From Bryobacterales bacterium (GTDB taxonomy: Bacteria > Acidobacteriota > Terriglobia > Bryobacterales > Bryobacteraceae): a stretch of DNA of 6,018 bases. The notes beneath the pieces are model-generated. The model had not been told where the DNA came from. It did not search any database and worked only from the letters and a program-made list of their open reading frames with translations. Shown piece after piece: positions 1 to 5,095 of this stretch (its first letter is position 1; each line of letters opens with the position of its first letter). Location: NCBI GenBank assembly GCA_003164075.1, contig PLRZ01000154.1, positions 820 to 6,837 on the forward strand, read 5' to 3'. Both the position numbers and the translations under genes were made by a program.

Positions 1-506
1 TCGAAGAAAATCACCGGGTCGTTGTCGCGGATGGCCGATTTGATCAGCCCCTTGGCGTCGTACGCGGTGGCCGGCGCCACCACTTTCAGGCCGGGGGTGC
101 GCACGAACCACATTTCGGGATTCTGGGAGTGAAACGGGCCGCCGTGGATGCCGCCGCCCGAGGGCGCTCGCACCACCATCGGGACGGCCGCGCCCCAGCG
201 GTAACGGCACTTGGCGGCAAAGTTCACAATCTGGTCGAAGCCGCAGGTGATGAAGTCGGCGAACTGCATCTCCGCCACCGGCCGCAGTCCCATCAACCCC
301 GCGCCGATAGCCGCGCCGGCGATGGCCGCTTCCGAGATGGGCGTATCCACCACGCGCTTCTCGCCGAAACGCTCCAGGAAGCCGGCCGTCACTTTGAACG
401 CGCCTCCGTACACGCCGATGTCCTCGCCCAACAGGAAGACGTTGGGGTCGCGCTCCATCTCCTCCCACAGTCCTTCCCGGATCGCTTCCAAATAGGTTGT
501 CGGCAT
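1..506 (-). CDS. 2-oxoacid dehydrogenase (pyruvate dehydrogenase-type) E1 beta subunit, partial
   Basis: This is the beta subunit of the heterotetrameric thiamine-diphosphate E1 enzyme, which decarboxylates a 2-oxoacid and passes the acyl group to lipoyl-E2. Only the first 168 codons are present; the gene runs off the left edge, and the family is usually about 325 residues. The visible part is the N-terminal Transket_pyr domain. It includes GEDIG (27-31), [10 protein letters not shown] (55-64; Glu59 sits where the family contacts the cofactor aminopyrimidine), a QFADF segment (81-85) and [10 protein letters not shown] (122-131, with the conserved His). The start at 506 lies 3 nt after the alpha-subunit stop, so the two genes are almost certainly cotranscribed and translationally coupled. 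No strong Shine-Dalgarno is visible. Substrate preference (pyruvate, branched-chain oxoacid or acetoin) cannot be decided here. Confidence 0.93.
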   Translation of the reverse strand, partial: MPTTYLEAIREGLWEEMERDPNVFLLGEDIGVYGGAFKVTAGFLERFGEKRVVDTPISEAAIAGAAIGAGLMGLRPVAEMQFADFITCGFDQIVNFAAKCRYRWGAAVPMVVRAPSGGGIHGGPFHSQNPEMWFVRTPGLKVVAPATAYDAKGLIKSAIRDNDPVIFF

Positions 507-509
507 GAT

Positions 510-1520
510 TTACTGGCTTTCGTACACGTCGTCGAGCAGGGTGGCGGGGTCGGGGAACGGGCTGGCGTCGGCCCATCGAACCGCCTCGTCCACCTCTTTG
601 CGGACGCCGGCGTGGCATGCCTCGATCTCCTCGCGGCCGGCCCAACTCTCCTGAAGCATGCGGGCTTCCAGGCGGATGATGGGGTCCAGTTTGCCCCACT
701 CATCGAAGAGGCCCTTGGGGACGTAGTGGGCGGCATCGTGGGCCGAGTGGCCGGTCATGCGGAAAGTTTTGCATTCCAGCAGGTACGGTCCTTTGCCCGA
801 GCGTGCATGGTCCACGGCGCGCCGGGTGGCCTGGTGGACCGCCAGCACGTCGTTGCCGTCCACGATTTCGGCCGGCATATTGTAGGCCGGGCCGCGGTCG
901 GCCACATTGGCGCAGGCCATCTGCAGACCGAGCGGTGTGGAGTACGCGTACTGGTTGTTGTTACAGATGAAGACCACGGGCAGCTTTTGGACGGTGGCGA
1001 AATTCACGCCCTCATGCCAGTCGCCGCGACTGGTGGCGCCGTCGCCGAAATAGCTGAAGGCCACCCCCGTCTTGCCCTGATAGCGCAGGGCCAGGGCGAT
1101 TCCGGCGGCAACCGGCACGGTGGCCGCCAGCGCGCTGATGATGGAGACGACCCCGTGCTTCATGTCGCCCATGTGCATATTGCCATCGCGCCCGCGGGTG
1201 AGACCGCCGGTGCGGCCCATGTACTGCGCCAGAATGCGGCCGGGCGAAACGCCGCGAACCAGGAAAACGGCCAGATCGCGATGCGACGGCAGCATCACAT
1301 CGCCGGGACCGGAGAGCAGCGCGGTGCCCACCGGAATGGCCTCCTGCCCGCGCCCCACGTACACACCGCCGACGATTTTCCCCTGCCGGTAGAGCTTGCG
1401 TTCGATGCGATCTTCCAGTTCGCGCATCGTCAACATGTAATAGAGACACTCGTGCGCCAAGGTGGCCTCAGCGGTGCGTTGGTCGGGCTGGTCCGTTCGA
1501 AGGGCCGGAATGGCGCTCAT
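510..1520 (-). CDS. 2-oxoacid dehydrogenase (pyruvate dehydrogenase-type) E1 alpha subunit
   Basis: This is the alpha subunit of the same E1 complex, 336 residues from the ATG at 1520, which is normal for the family. The thiamine-diphosphate motif is clear: GDG at 159-161, 25 residues, then NNN at 187-189. Other family signatures are GRGQEAIPVG (56-65), PSHRD (78-82), GRDGNMHMGD (110-119) and FRMTGHSAHDA (253-263, the active-site loop region). An in-frame GTG at 1580 would add 20 residues; I reject it because those residues show no family character and the homologous part begins after 1520. The ATG has no Shine-Dalgarno, but a TATACT box ends 7 nt upstream, so a leaderless message is possible. 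It is the first gene of a minus-strand operon with E1 beta. Whether the substrate is pyruvate or a branched-chain oxoacid is undecided. Confidence 0.94.
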   Translation of the reverse strand: MSAIPALRTDQPDQRTAEATLAHECLYYMLTMRELEDRIERKLYRQGKIVGGVYVGRGQEAIPVGTALLSGPGDVMLPSHRDLAVFLVRGVSPGRILAQYMGRTGGLTRGRDGNMHMGDMKHGVVSIISALAATVPVAAGIALALRYQGKTGVAFSYFGDGATSRGDWHEGVNFATVQKLPVVFICNNNQYAYSTPLGLQMACANVADRGPAYNMPAEIVDGNDVLAVHQATRRAVDHARSGKGPYLLECKTFRMTGHSAHDAAHYVPKGLFDEWGKLDPIIRLEARMLQESWAGREEIEACHAGVRKEVDEAVRWADASPFPDPATLLDDVYESQ

Positions 1521-1527
1521 GGGGGGT

Positions 1528-1533
1528 AGTATA
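1528..1533 (-). promoter_or_regulatory. Possible -10 box for the E1 operon
   Basis: TATACT (5 of 6 matches to TATAAT) reads toward the E1 alpha ATG and ends 7 nt before it. This would place transcription start at or next to the start codon. No recognisable -35 is present at 16-18 nt spacing (GCCGGC at 17 nt), so this is a weak call. Confidence 0.3.
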
Positions 1534-1819
1534 TCGCGGATCGCGGAATGGCCGGCGCCATTCGCTTTCAGGCATACCACGTGGATGGAGGGAGCGAGGA
1601 GGGGTTCGGGCTATATGGTTGTTAAGAAGGAGGGTGTTGCGGCTGGAATTTTACGAACTGAAATTTCCGGGTGGTCGGGTGCTTGCACGTTTTGGGGATT
1701 CCGGGCAAACTCCGCTCCCTTACATCACGGTCGCGGCCCGGCTTCGCCCGGTGCGAGGTCCACGGTTACAAGAACTGTTTTGTCGGGGGGGCTCCATGCC
1801 CTCCATTGAGACTGAATTG
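1534..1819. other. Gene-poor intergenic stretch between the E1 operon and higA
   Basis: I see no supported gene here. Short plus-strand open frames (for example 1619-1822) lack family resemblance and a sensible start context. The stretch contains an imperfect inverted repeat at 1645-1668 (arms GGAATTTT and AAATTTCC, one mismatch) and a C/G-rich part around 1705-1765. Its style resembles dispersed intergenic repeats of large soil-bacterial genomes, but only one copy lies in the window, so that cannot be shown. Confidence 0.4.
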
Positions 1820-1865
1820 TGAGACACGCAAGCCCGCTGTTTACGGGCCTTGCGCGCTTGTCTCA
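1820..1865. repeat. Long interrupted hairpin downstream of higA
   Basis: The inverted repeat pairs TGAGACA (1820-1826) with TGTCTCA (1859-1865), CGCAAG with CTTGCG, and CCCG with CGGG, closing on a 7-nt loop. That gives 17 base pairs, interrupted by a 4-nt and a 1-nt bulge. It lies about 25 nt beyond the higA stop, where a transcription end for the higBA message is expected. No T tract follows on either strand, so it is not a textbook intrinsic terminator. It could be a 3'-end stabilising structure or a copy of a palindromic intergenic repeat. Confidence 0.6.
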
Positions 1866-1889
1866 AAACCTTTCCATTTTGCTACACGG

Positions 1890-2192
1890 CTACGGGTGAA
1901 TTGCTGCGGGCTGACGAATGCGGCGGACCCGGATATCTTTCTCACGCTTCCGGGTCTGCGCGATGTCGTAAGACGATTGCATCCGCATGAGGGTATCCAT
2001 CTTCACGCCGAAGGCCTTTTCGATGCGTAGCGCCATGTCGCCGGACAGGTCGGCCTTGCTGTTGAGCACACTGGACAGGGCGGGCCGGGATACCTGAAGC
2101 GCCTTCGCTGCGTCCGTTACAGACAGGCCAGCGGGTTCAATGATCTCGGTGCGAATAAAATCGCCGGGGTGCGGGGGGTTCTTCATGGGCAT
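1890..2192 (-). CDS. higA: HigA-family antitoxin (XRE-type helix-turn-helix)
   Basis: This is the antitoxin and autorepressor of a type II HigBA module. It binds the HigB ribosome-dependent mRNase and represses the operon promoter. The 100-residue product begins with the HigA hallmark NPPHPGDFIRTEII (5-18). A helix-turn-helix follows, with SVTDAAKALQVSRPALSSVL at about 24-43, then the NSKADLSGDMALRIEKAFG segment typical of the family. AGGAG lies 10 nt before the ATG at 2192; a second in-frame ATG two codons on is less well placed. It starts 20 nt after the higB stop, in the toxin-first order that is normal for Hig systems. The C-terminal tail beyond residue 80 is Arg/Lys-rich. It remains intact although its toxin partner is frameshifted. 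Confidence 0.95.
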   Translation of the reverse strand: MPMKNPPHPGDFIRTEIIEPAGLSVTDAAKALQVSRPALSSVLNSKADLSGDMALRIEKAFGVKMDTLMRMQSSYDIAQTRKREKDIRVRRIRQPAAIHP

Positions 2193-2212
2193 GGTTTTCT
2201 TGCTCCTGTGGT

Positions 2213-2504
2213 TCAGTGGTAATCTTCCAAGTTCACATCGCGGATTTCGGGCTCCGCGGGGTCAATGGTAAACGTCAAGCGACGGTTGCGGGTAACACTT
2301 AGGCTCCACGTGCCTTTGCGGTCGCCGGTCAGAGTGTGCACCTTCCACGCCGTGAGGGCCCGCAATTCCTCCGGGTCCTTCATATCGTCAAAAAACGCGA
2401 GCATTTTTCGCAACTTGTCCACGGTATCGGGGGGGAACGCCTTTTGCGCTGTCTTCCGCGTAAAGCCGTTTCAGGCCCTTATGGACGAAGTTGCGTATGT
2501 TCAT
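2213..2504 (-). pseudogene. higB: HigB-family toxin, frameshifted at a 7-base C tract
   Basis: HigB toxins are RelE-fold mRNases that cut mRNA on the ribosome. Reading from the ATG at 2504 gives MNIRNFVHKGLKRLYAED and then runs into seven C's (plus-strand G's, 2429-2435), after which the frame ends early (product about 38 residues). Removing one C joins this frame to the downstream frame. The restored product is 96 residues, containing HKGL near the N-terminus, WKVHTLTGDRKGTWSLSV, RLTFTI and the terminal VNLEDYH, all family-typical, and about the usual length of 92-95. As it stands, the only open frame for the C-terminal 69 residues starts at a GTG (2422) and lacks the N-terminal helix. Explanations are a sequencing error, true inactivation, or a slippage-controlled switch. 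Confidence 0.88.
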
Positions 2505-2510
2505 CGGCAG

Positions 2511-2539
2511 ACTGTAGCCTGTAACTTAACACTTGTCAA
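2511..2539 (-). promoter_or_regulatory. higBA promoter with overlapping operator-like palindrome
   Basis: A consensus -35 TTGACA (2534-2539), a 17-nt spacer and a -10 TACAGT (2511-2516) read toward higB. The -10 ends 6 nt before the ATG, so transcription should begin at or within a base or so of the start codon (leaderless or nearly so). The -35 lies in an imperfect palindrome TTGACAAGTGTTAA (2526-2539), a plausible HigA operator. Operator function is inferred from the family habit of autorepression. Confidence 0.75.
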
Positions 2540-2589
2540 CCGGGAAAATCAACTACGCGGCAGAGCGGCGAAAAAGGTCGATCCCTTTT

Positions 2590-2960
2590 AGTAGACCTTG
2601 TTATACCCAAGGCATGGAACCCGGCCCCCGTGTCGGCTGGTCTGGCGCCCTCCAACAGAATTGCGAGCGGAACCTCCTCACCAAATAGTTGTCAACCGAT
2701 GTCGACTTTTCCGGCGCGTTTGCGTTTCCAAACGGTCTCGCACGGGTGACTGTACCTGCAGCCCGGCTGGCACGGGCAGGGAATCAAGCTCTCCGGTTGG
2801 CCGCCCGGATATCGCTTGAAAGTGTCCCGCAGGATTTCATCGAGTTTGCCGAAAAAATAAGGGGGATAGTCGGACGCAACCCGCAAGCGCACTTCGCGGC
2901 ACCTCGGACGACAATTCGATAGCCTGGCTCTTGGTGTCGGCGTCTTCAAACAGCGCGGCA
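2590..2960 (-). pseudogene. Decayed gene fragment resembling a Roco/COR-protein C-terminus
   Basis: The minus strand carries a coding-like segment broken into two frames. One frame reads ALFEDADTKSQAIELSSEVP. Near 2895 the sense shifts to a second frame with RVASDYPPYFFGKLDEIL, RDTFKRYP, then SLIPCPCQPGC and KRKRAGKVDIG. A TGA at 2692-2694 then falls where a Cys would be expected, after which QLFGEEVPLAILLEGA continues in the same frame. The pattern of a helix of LDEILRDTF type, LIPCPC-x-x-x-C, a basic stretch and a closing V-x-L-A-x-LL-x-G is reminiscent of the C-terminal region of Roco (Roc-COR) and related leucine-rich-repeat proteins. That family assignment is from memory of motifs and is uncertain. 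The frameshift plus the in-frame stop make a functional gene unlikely. Confidence 0.42.
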
Positions 2961-2962
2961 AC

Positions 2963-3175
2963 ATGGAACGAGTTCTTAGCCTGACCACCTTTGGCGAGGA
3001 GCGTCGCCCGAATCCGGTACTGACTTATCGGTTGAGCCGGCCGCGGGAGGAGCGCATCGCGGAAGTGGAGCGTTTGCGAAGAGAATACTTCCAAGCCCCG
3101 CGAGGCGCGGACTACCGTGGACGTCCGGAAGGACTTTGCCGATCTCTGCTCCTTATTGAACGAACAGAGCGTTGA
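2963..3175 (+). CDS. Small hypothetical protein (70 aa), partner-type ORF of a nucleotidyltransferase
   Basis: This is a 70-codon ORF from ATG. The central segment RLSRPREERIAEVERLRREY (24-43) is a charged helix, and the end RSLLLIERTER is similar in style to small proteins often found just upstream of DUF6036-like nucleotidyltransferase genes. I know that arrangement from general experience and cannot verify it here. The next gene in the same direction is indeed a nucleotidyltransferase-like fragment starting inside its last 59 nt, which supports the reading. No clear Shine-Dalgarno or promoter precedes the ATG. Function is unknown; it may be a leftover of a dismantled two-gene module. Confidence 0.45.
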   Translation: MERVLSLTTFGEERRPNPVLTYRLSRPREERIAEVERLRREYFQAPRGADYRGRPEGLCRSLLLIERTER

Positions 3176-3183
3176 GTTCATGG
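3117..3183 (+). pseudogene. Truncated nucleotidyltransferase-like gene (N-terminal fragment)
   Basis: From the GTG at 3117 the frame reads VRKDFADLCSLLNEQSVEFM. This closely resembles the first residues of small nucleotidyltransferases of the MNT/DUF6036 type, which normally continue with a (V/I)VGGYA motif and an Asp pair. Here the resemblance stops at about 3183, and the rest of the open frame (to 3332) is simply antisense to parE. The catalytic GG/GS and Asp residues are therefore absent. The break lies 30 nt from the parE stop, so insertion of or recombination with the parDE segment probably removed the remainder. Confidence 0.42.
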
Positions 3184-3212
3184 CCGACCTTCGACAGACA
3201 GTGCGCGGTTCT

Positions 3213-3521
3213 TTATGGCTCATCCGGCGGCCCGAGAATGCTTCGCACGTCTCGTGCGGCGTGAAGAACTCGAATGATTTGCAGCGGCTTGGTTTCGCGC
3301 CGATAGACGATCAGATACGAATAGGCCAGTAGAAATCGGTGCCGTTCGTCGGTAAGGTCTTCGCGCTGGTGGCCGATGCCAGGATTTTTCGCCAACTTGA
3401 CCATCGCGGTTTCCAGAGCATCGAGAACGCGATTGGCAGCTTCGATGTTGTCGTCGGCAATGTAGTCCCAGATGTCGTTGAGATCCTGGCGGGCGCGCGG
3501 TGTTAGAACAAACCGCCTCAT
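3213..3521 (-). CDS. parE: ParE/RelE-superfamily toxin
   Basis: This is the toxin of a type II ParDE module; the ParE branch of the RelE superfamily classically poisons DNA gyrase. The 102-residue product has the usual order: VLTPRARQDLNDIWDYIA (5-22) forming the N-terminal helix hairpin, NPGIGHQREDL (46-56), and a C-terminal sheet RFLLAYSYLIVYRR (62-75) with IIRVLHAARDVRSIL (82-96). Length and motifs match the family and the frame is unbroken. Its ATG overlaps the parD stop by 4 nt (ATGA), giving tight translational coupling. Activity against gyrase rather than mRNA is inferred from family membership. Confidence 0.93.
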   Translation of the reverse strand: MRRFVLTPRARQDLNDIWDYIADDNIEAANRVLDALETAMVKLAKNPGIGHQREDLTDERHRFLLAYSYLIVYRRETKPLQIIRVLHAARDVRSILGPPDEP

Positions 3522-3784
3522 CCCTTCGCGCGCATCCGTTCGGCACTGCGATGGCGAATCTCGGTGAACGCCTGCTCCCCGTCGACAAACTCGCCCCGAT
3601 CGGCCTGCTCGCTACCCTTGGCAATCTCCTTGCGCAGTTCGGCCAGCCGGAGGTTCTTCAACTCTTCCCGGTCCTTGAGAAGCCGCAATCCTTCCCGTAC
3701 CACTTCGCTTTGGGATTGGTACATGCCGGATTTCAGCAATTCAGCGATGAAGTTGTCGAAGGTGGCGCCAAGATTGACGTTCAT
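3518..3784 (-). CDS. parD: ParD-family antitoxin (ribbon-helix-helix)
   Basis: This is the antitoxin and autorepressor of the ParDE module, 88 residues. The first 45 residues form a ribbon-helix-helix: a short beta strand (MNVNLGATF), helix FDNFIAELLKSG, turn MYQSQSEVV and helix REGLRLLKDREE. The following charged region (about 46-88) is the flexible toxin-binding tail. The ATG at 3784 lies 6 nt after a good -10 box and has no Shine-Dalgarno, so the message is probably leaderless. It is first in the operon, with parE overlapping its stop, which is the normal ParDE order. It lies 61 nt downstream of the cas6 stop on the same strand but has its own promoter. Confidence 0.94.
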   Translation of the reverse strand: MNVNLGATFDNFIAELLKSGMYQSQSEVVREGLRLLKDREELKNLRLAELRKEIAKGSEQADRGEFVDGEQAFTEIRHRSAERMRAKG

Positions 3785-3790
3785 ATTTGA

Positions 3791-3829
3791 ACTCTAGTTC
3801 GGATAACAATAGTTGTCAATGGTTGATAA
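3791..3829 (-). promoter_or_regulatory. parDE promoter with two operator-like palindromes
   Basis: TTGACA (3814-3819), a 17-nt spacer and TAGAGT (3791-3796) read toward parD, ending 6 nt before its ATG. Two palindromes overlap it. GAACTCTAGTTC (3789-3800; 5-bp perfect arms, 2-bp centre) covers the -10. TTGTCAATGGTTGATAA (3813-3829; 7-bp arms with one mismatch) covers the -35. Both are natural candidates for ParD binding. The promoter occupies the gap after cas6. Confidence 0.78.
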
Positions 3830-3845
3830 CACCCGCGTCTTCCCC

Positions 3846-4751
3846 TCACGCTACCCGCACGTCCCCTTTGCCCCAAACCGTCTGCCGCCCCACCCCTACC
3901 CACCGGGCGGCGCGCAGCCACGGGACGAATTCCGTCAACTCACCTTCATATTCGGCGGACCCGGTGAATCCCCCCAAGGGATGTATCTGCCCGGTCCGGC
4001 CCGATCTTCGCTCTACCTTCTCCCACTGGACGTCGCAGCGGCTCATCCGCACGGTTGCCGCCCGTTCCCCCATCCCGCGGAAATCGATCTCCAGAGGGCC
4101 CGCGCCGTACAACGCCCGCAGCGTGCCGATGCGGTCGCGCAGGCGGGCGAATAAAATCGCAAATTCCGGTCGCTGGGCGATCACGCCATCGCTTTTTAGC
4201 TCCGTCGGGCTCAAGAACCGGAGATCCACTCGTCCCGCCGGGTGCTCGTGCGGCTCCAGTTCCACCTCCAGCGGAGGCGCGCCGTCCAACGGTCCCGCAC
4301 GGTCGTCAAGACCCACCTGTTCAGTGTGTTCGAGAGTGACCCGCCCGTGCCCGGGACCGATTCCGCGGCCTCCAAACTGGGCGAATGCCTCGTGAAAATA
4401 GGCCAACACCGCCGGCCGCAAGTCGAAAATGTGGACGTCGAAGCAAAACTGGCCGCCTTCGGGCACGGTCCGGCCATCCAGCTCGCCGGCCCGCAGGATG
4501 AAGGGGCGCGGCCAGTCCCCCAGTCCGCTGGGAGCGCGCCCCAGTTGGCTCCCCGGCTCGAACAGGCGGGCGTAAGCCGCGGGCGATGCGGTATCCCTCA
4601 GGATCAAACCCAACGCGCCGCGAATCACGTTGCCGCTCTTGCCACGGGGGAAATGCACGGCGTCCAGGGCCCGAAAATGGAACCGGAACCGAAAGAACTC
4701 GAATTTGGCTTTCAAATTTTGCCCCAATCTCCTGCTATAATGGTAGGGCAT
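3846..4751 (-). CDS. cas6: Cas6-type CRISPR pre-crRNA processing endoribonuclease (RAMP)
   Basis: Cas6 enzymes cut CRISPR repeat RNA to make mature guides. This 301-residue ORF has the family layout. The N-terminal strand [16 protein letters not shown] (20-35) is followed by GNVIRGALG (40-48). Further on come [11 protein letters not shown] (128-138), [13 protein letters not shown] (177-189), and a glycine-rich C-terminus [13 protein letters not shown] (260-272) then [15 protein letters not shown] (284-298), the mark of the PF10040-type Cas6 C-terminal domain. Candidate catalytic His residues near the N-terminus (25, 33) cannot be assigned. The ATG at 4751 is the longest start. AGGAG lies inside the ORF, and a TTG at 4715 would begin right before the conserved strand, so the true start may be later. 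No repeat array or other cas gene is in the window. Confidence 0.85.
   Translation of the reverse strand: MPYHYSRRLGQNLKAKFEFFRFRFHFRALDAVHFPRGKSGNVIRGALGLILRDTASPAAYARLFEPGSQLGRAPSGLGDWPRPFILRAGELDGRTVPEGGQFCFDVHIFDLRPAVLAYFHEAFAQFGGRGIGPGHGRVTLEHTEQVGLDDRAGPLDGAPPLEVELEPHEHPAGRVDLRFLSPTELKSDGVIAQRPEFAILFARLRDRIGTLRALYGAGPLEIDFRGMGERAATVRMSRCDVQWEKVERRSGRTGQIHPLGGFTGSAEYEGELTEFVPWLRAARWVGVGRQTVWGKGDVRVA
4733..4741 (+). promoter_or_regulatory. Extended -10 promoter for the csp leader
   Basis: TGCTATAAT is a perfect extended -10 (TGn + TATAAT) on the plus strand. It overlaps the first codons of the divergent cas6. No good -35 is present (TTCAAA at 19-nt spacing at best), which extended -10 promoters tolerate. 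The predicted start is near 4748, giving a leader of about 135 nt before csp. Confidence 0.55.
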
Positions 4752-4784
4752 TTGACTCTTGTTTTCCGCTTCGTGACAGATCTG

Positions 4785-4828
4785 AGAGGGGGCTGCGTGA
4801 GTCCATCCGCACCCCCTCTTTTTGTTTT
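4785..4828 (+). terminator. Intrinsic terminator/attenuator in the csp leader
   Basis: AGAGGGGG (4785-4792) pairs perfectly with CCCCCTCT (4812-4819). After a single bulged C, TGCG (4794-4797) pairs with CGCA (4808-4811), giving a 12-bp stem with a 10-nt loop. A T-rich run (TTTTTGTTTT, 4819-4828) follows at once. This is a textbook plus-strand terminator, yet it lies upstream of csp and about 40 nt after the predicted start, not after a gene. The right-arm CCCCC (4812-4816) could instead pair with GGGGG at 4830-4834, a possible antiterminator. Confidence 0.8.
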
Positions 4829-4882
4829 CGGGGGCTGGGGCGGGAGGTCCGATGCATATTAGTAAAGAAGGAATATAGGCAG

Positions 4883-5086
4883 ATGAAAGAAAAAGGCACA
4901 GTGAAGTGGTTTAACGCAGCCAAGGGCTACGGTTTTATTCAAAGGGAGAACGGAGAGGACGTCTTCGTGCACTTCTCGGCGATTCAGACGCAGGGCTATC
5001 GCAGCCTGGATGAAGGCGCCAGAGTTGAATTTGAGGTGACGAAGGGGCCCAAGGGCCTGCAGGCGACCAACGTCACTGCGGCCTAA
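4883..5086 (+). CDS. Cold-shock protein, CspA family
   Basis: This is a small OB-fold single-strand nucleic-acid-binding protein, an RNA chaperone that melts secondary structure and can act as a transcription antiterminator. The 67-residue product is standard length and begins [15 protein letters not shown], containing the RNP1 motif KGYGFI (14-19). RNP2 VFVHFSAI (27-34) follows, then the usual acidic-basic C-terminal half with EGARVEFEV and KGLQATNV. The ATG at 4883 is preceded by AAGGA about 9-10 nt upstream; longer in-frame starts further upstream add no family sequence. It follows a structured leader and lies 63 nt before infA, probably in one transcript. Confidence 0.96.
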   Translation: MKEKGTVKWFNAAKGYGFIQRENGEDVFVHFSAIQTQGYRSLDEGARVEFEVTKGPKGLQATNVTAA

Positions 5087-5095
5087 TGTAGTTCC

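Noticed and set aside
129..1529. A 466-codon plus-strand open frame
   Set aside because: It is antisense to the E1 alpha and beta genes, has low-complexity His/Ala/Gly-rich sequence and matches no family; it results from high GC content.
1521..1580. GTG at 1580 as the E1 alpha start
   Set aside because: The extra 20 residues have no family character and no Shine-Dalgarno; the segment more likely contains the promoter.
1619..1822. Plus-strand open frames in the E1-higA gap
   Set aside because: No recognisable domain, no credible start signal and overlap with a hairpin; treated as chance frames.
2213..2422. A complete 69-residue HigB starting at GTG 2422
   Set aside because: It would lack the N-terminal helix of the family, while the missing part is present upstream in the adjacent frame with promoter and ATG; a frameshift explains the data better.
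2533..2698. A 10-bp repeat TTGTCAACCG at 2533-2542 and 2689-2698
   Set aside because: Too short to be significant; the second copy has no -10 at the right spacing, so it is not another promoter.
3183..3332. The remaining open frame after the nucleotidyltransferase-like start
   Set aside because: It is antisense to parE and has no nucleotidyltransferase motifs.
2684..3819. A 12-bp direct repeat AATAGTTGTCAA at 2684-2695 and 3808-3819
   Set aside because: About one such 12-mer pair is expected by chance in 6 kb, and one copy is just the parDE -35 region; no matching junctions support a transposition footprint.
3787..4395. Long plus-strand frames opposite cas6
   Set aside because: Ser/Pro/Arg-rich shadow translations of the cas6 gene with no domain resemblance.
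4752..4780. TTGACT as the -35 of the csp promoter
   Set aside because: No acceptable -10 follows at 16-18 nt (GACAGA at 17 nt); the extended -10 at 4733-4741 is a better candidate.
3785..4882. A CRISPR array near cas6
   Set aside because: I looked for regularly spaced direct repeats of 24-40 nt around cas6 and found none in the window.
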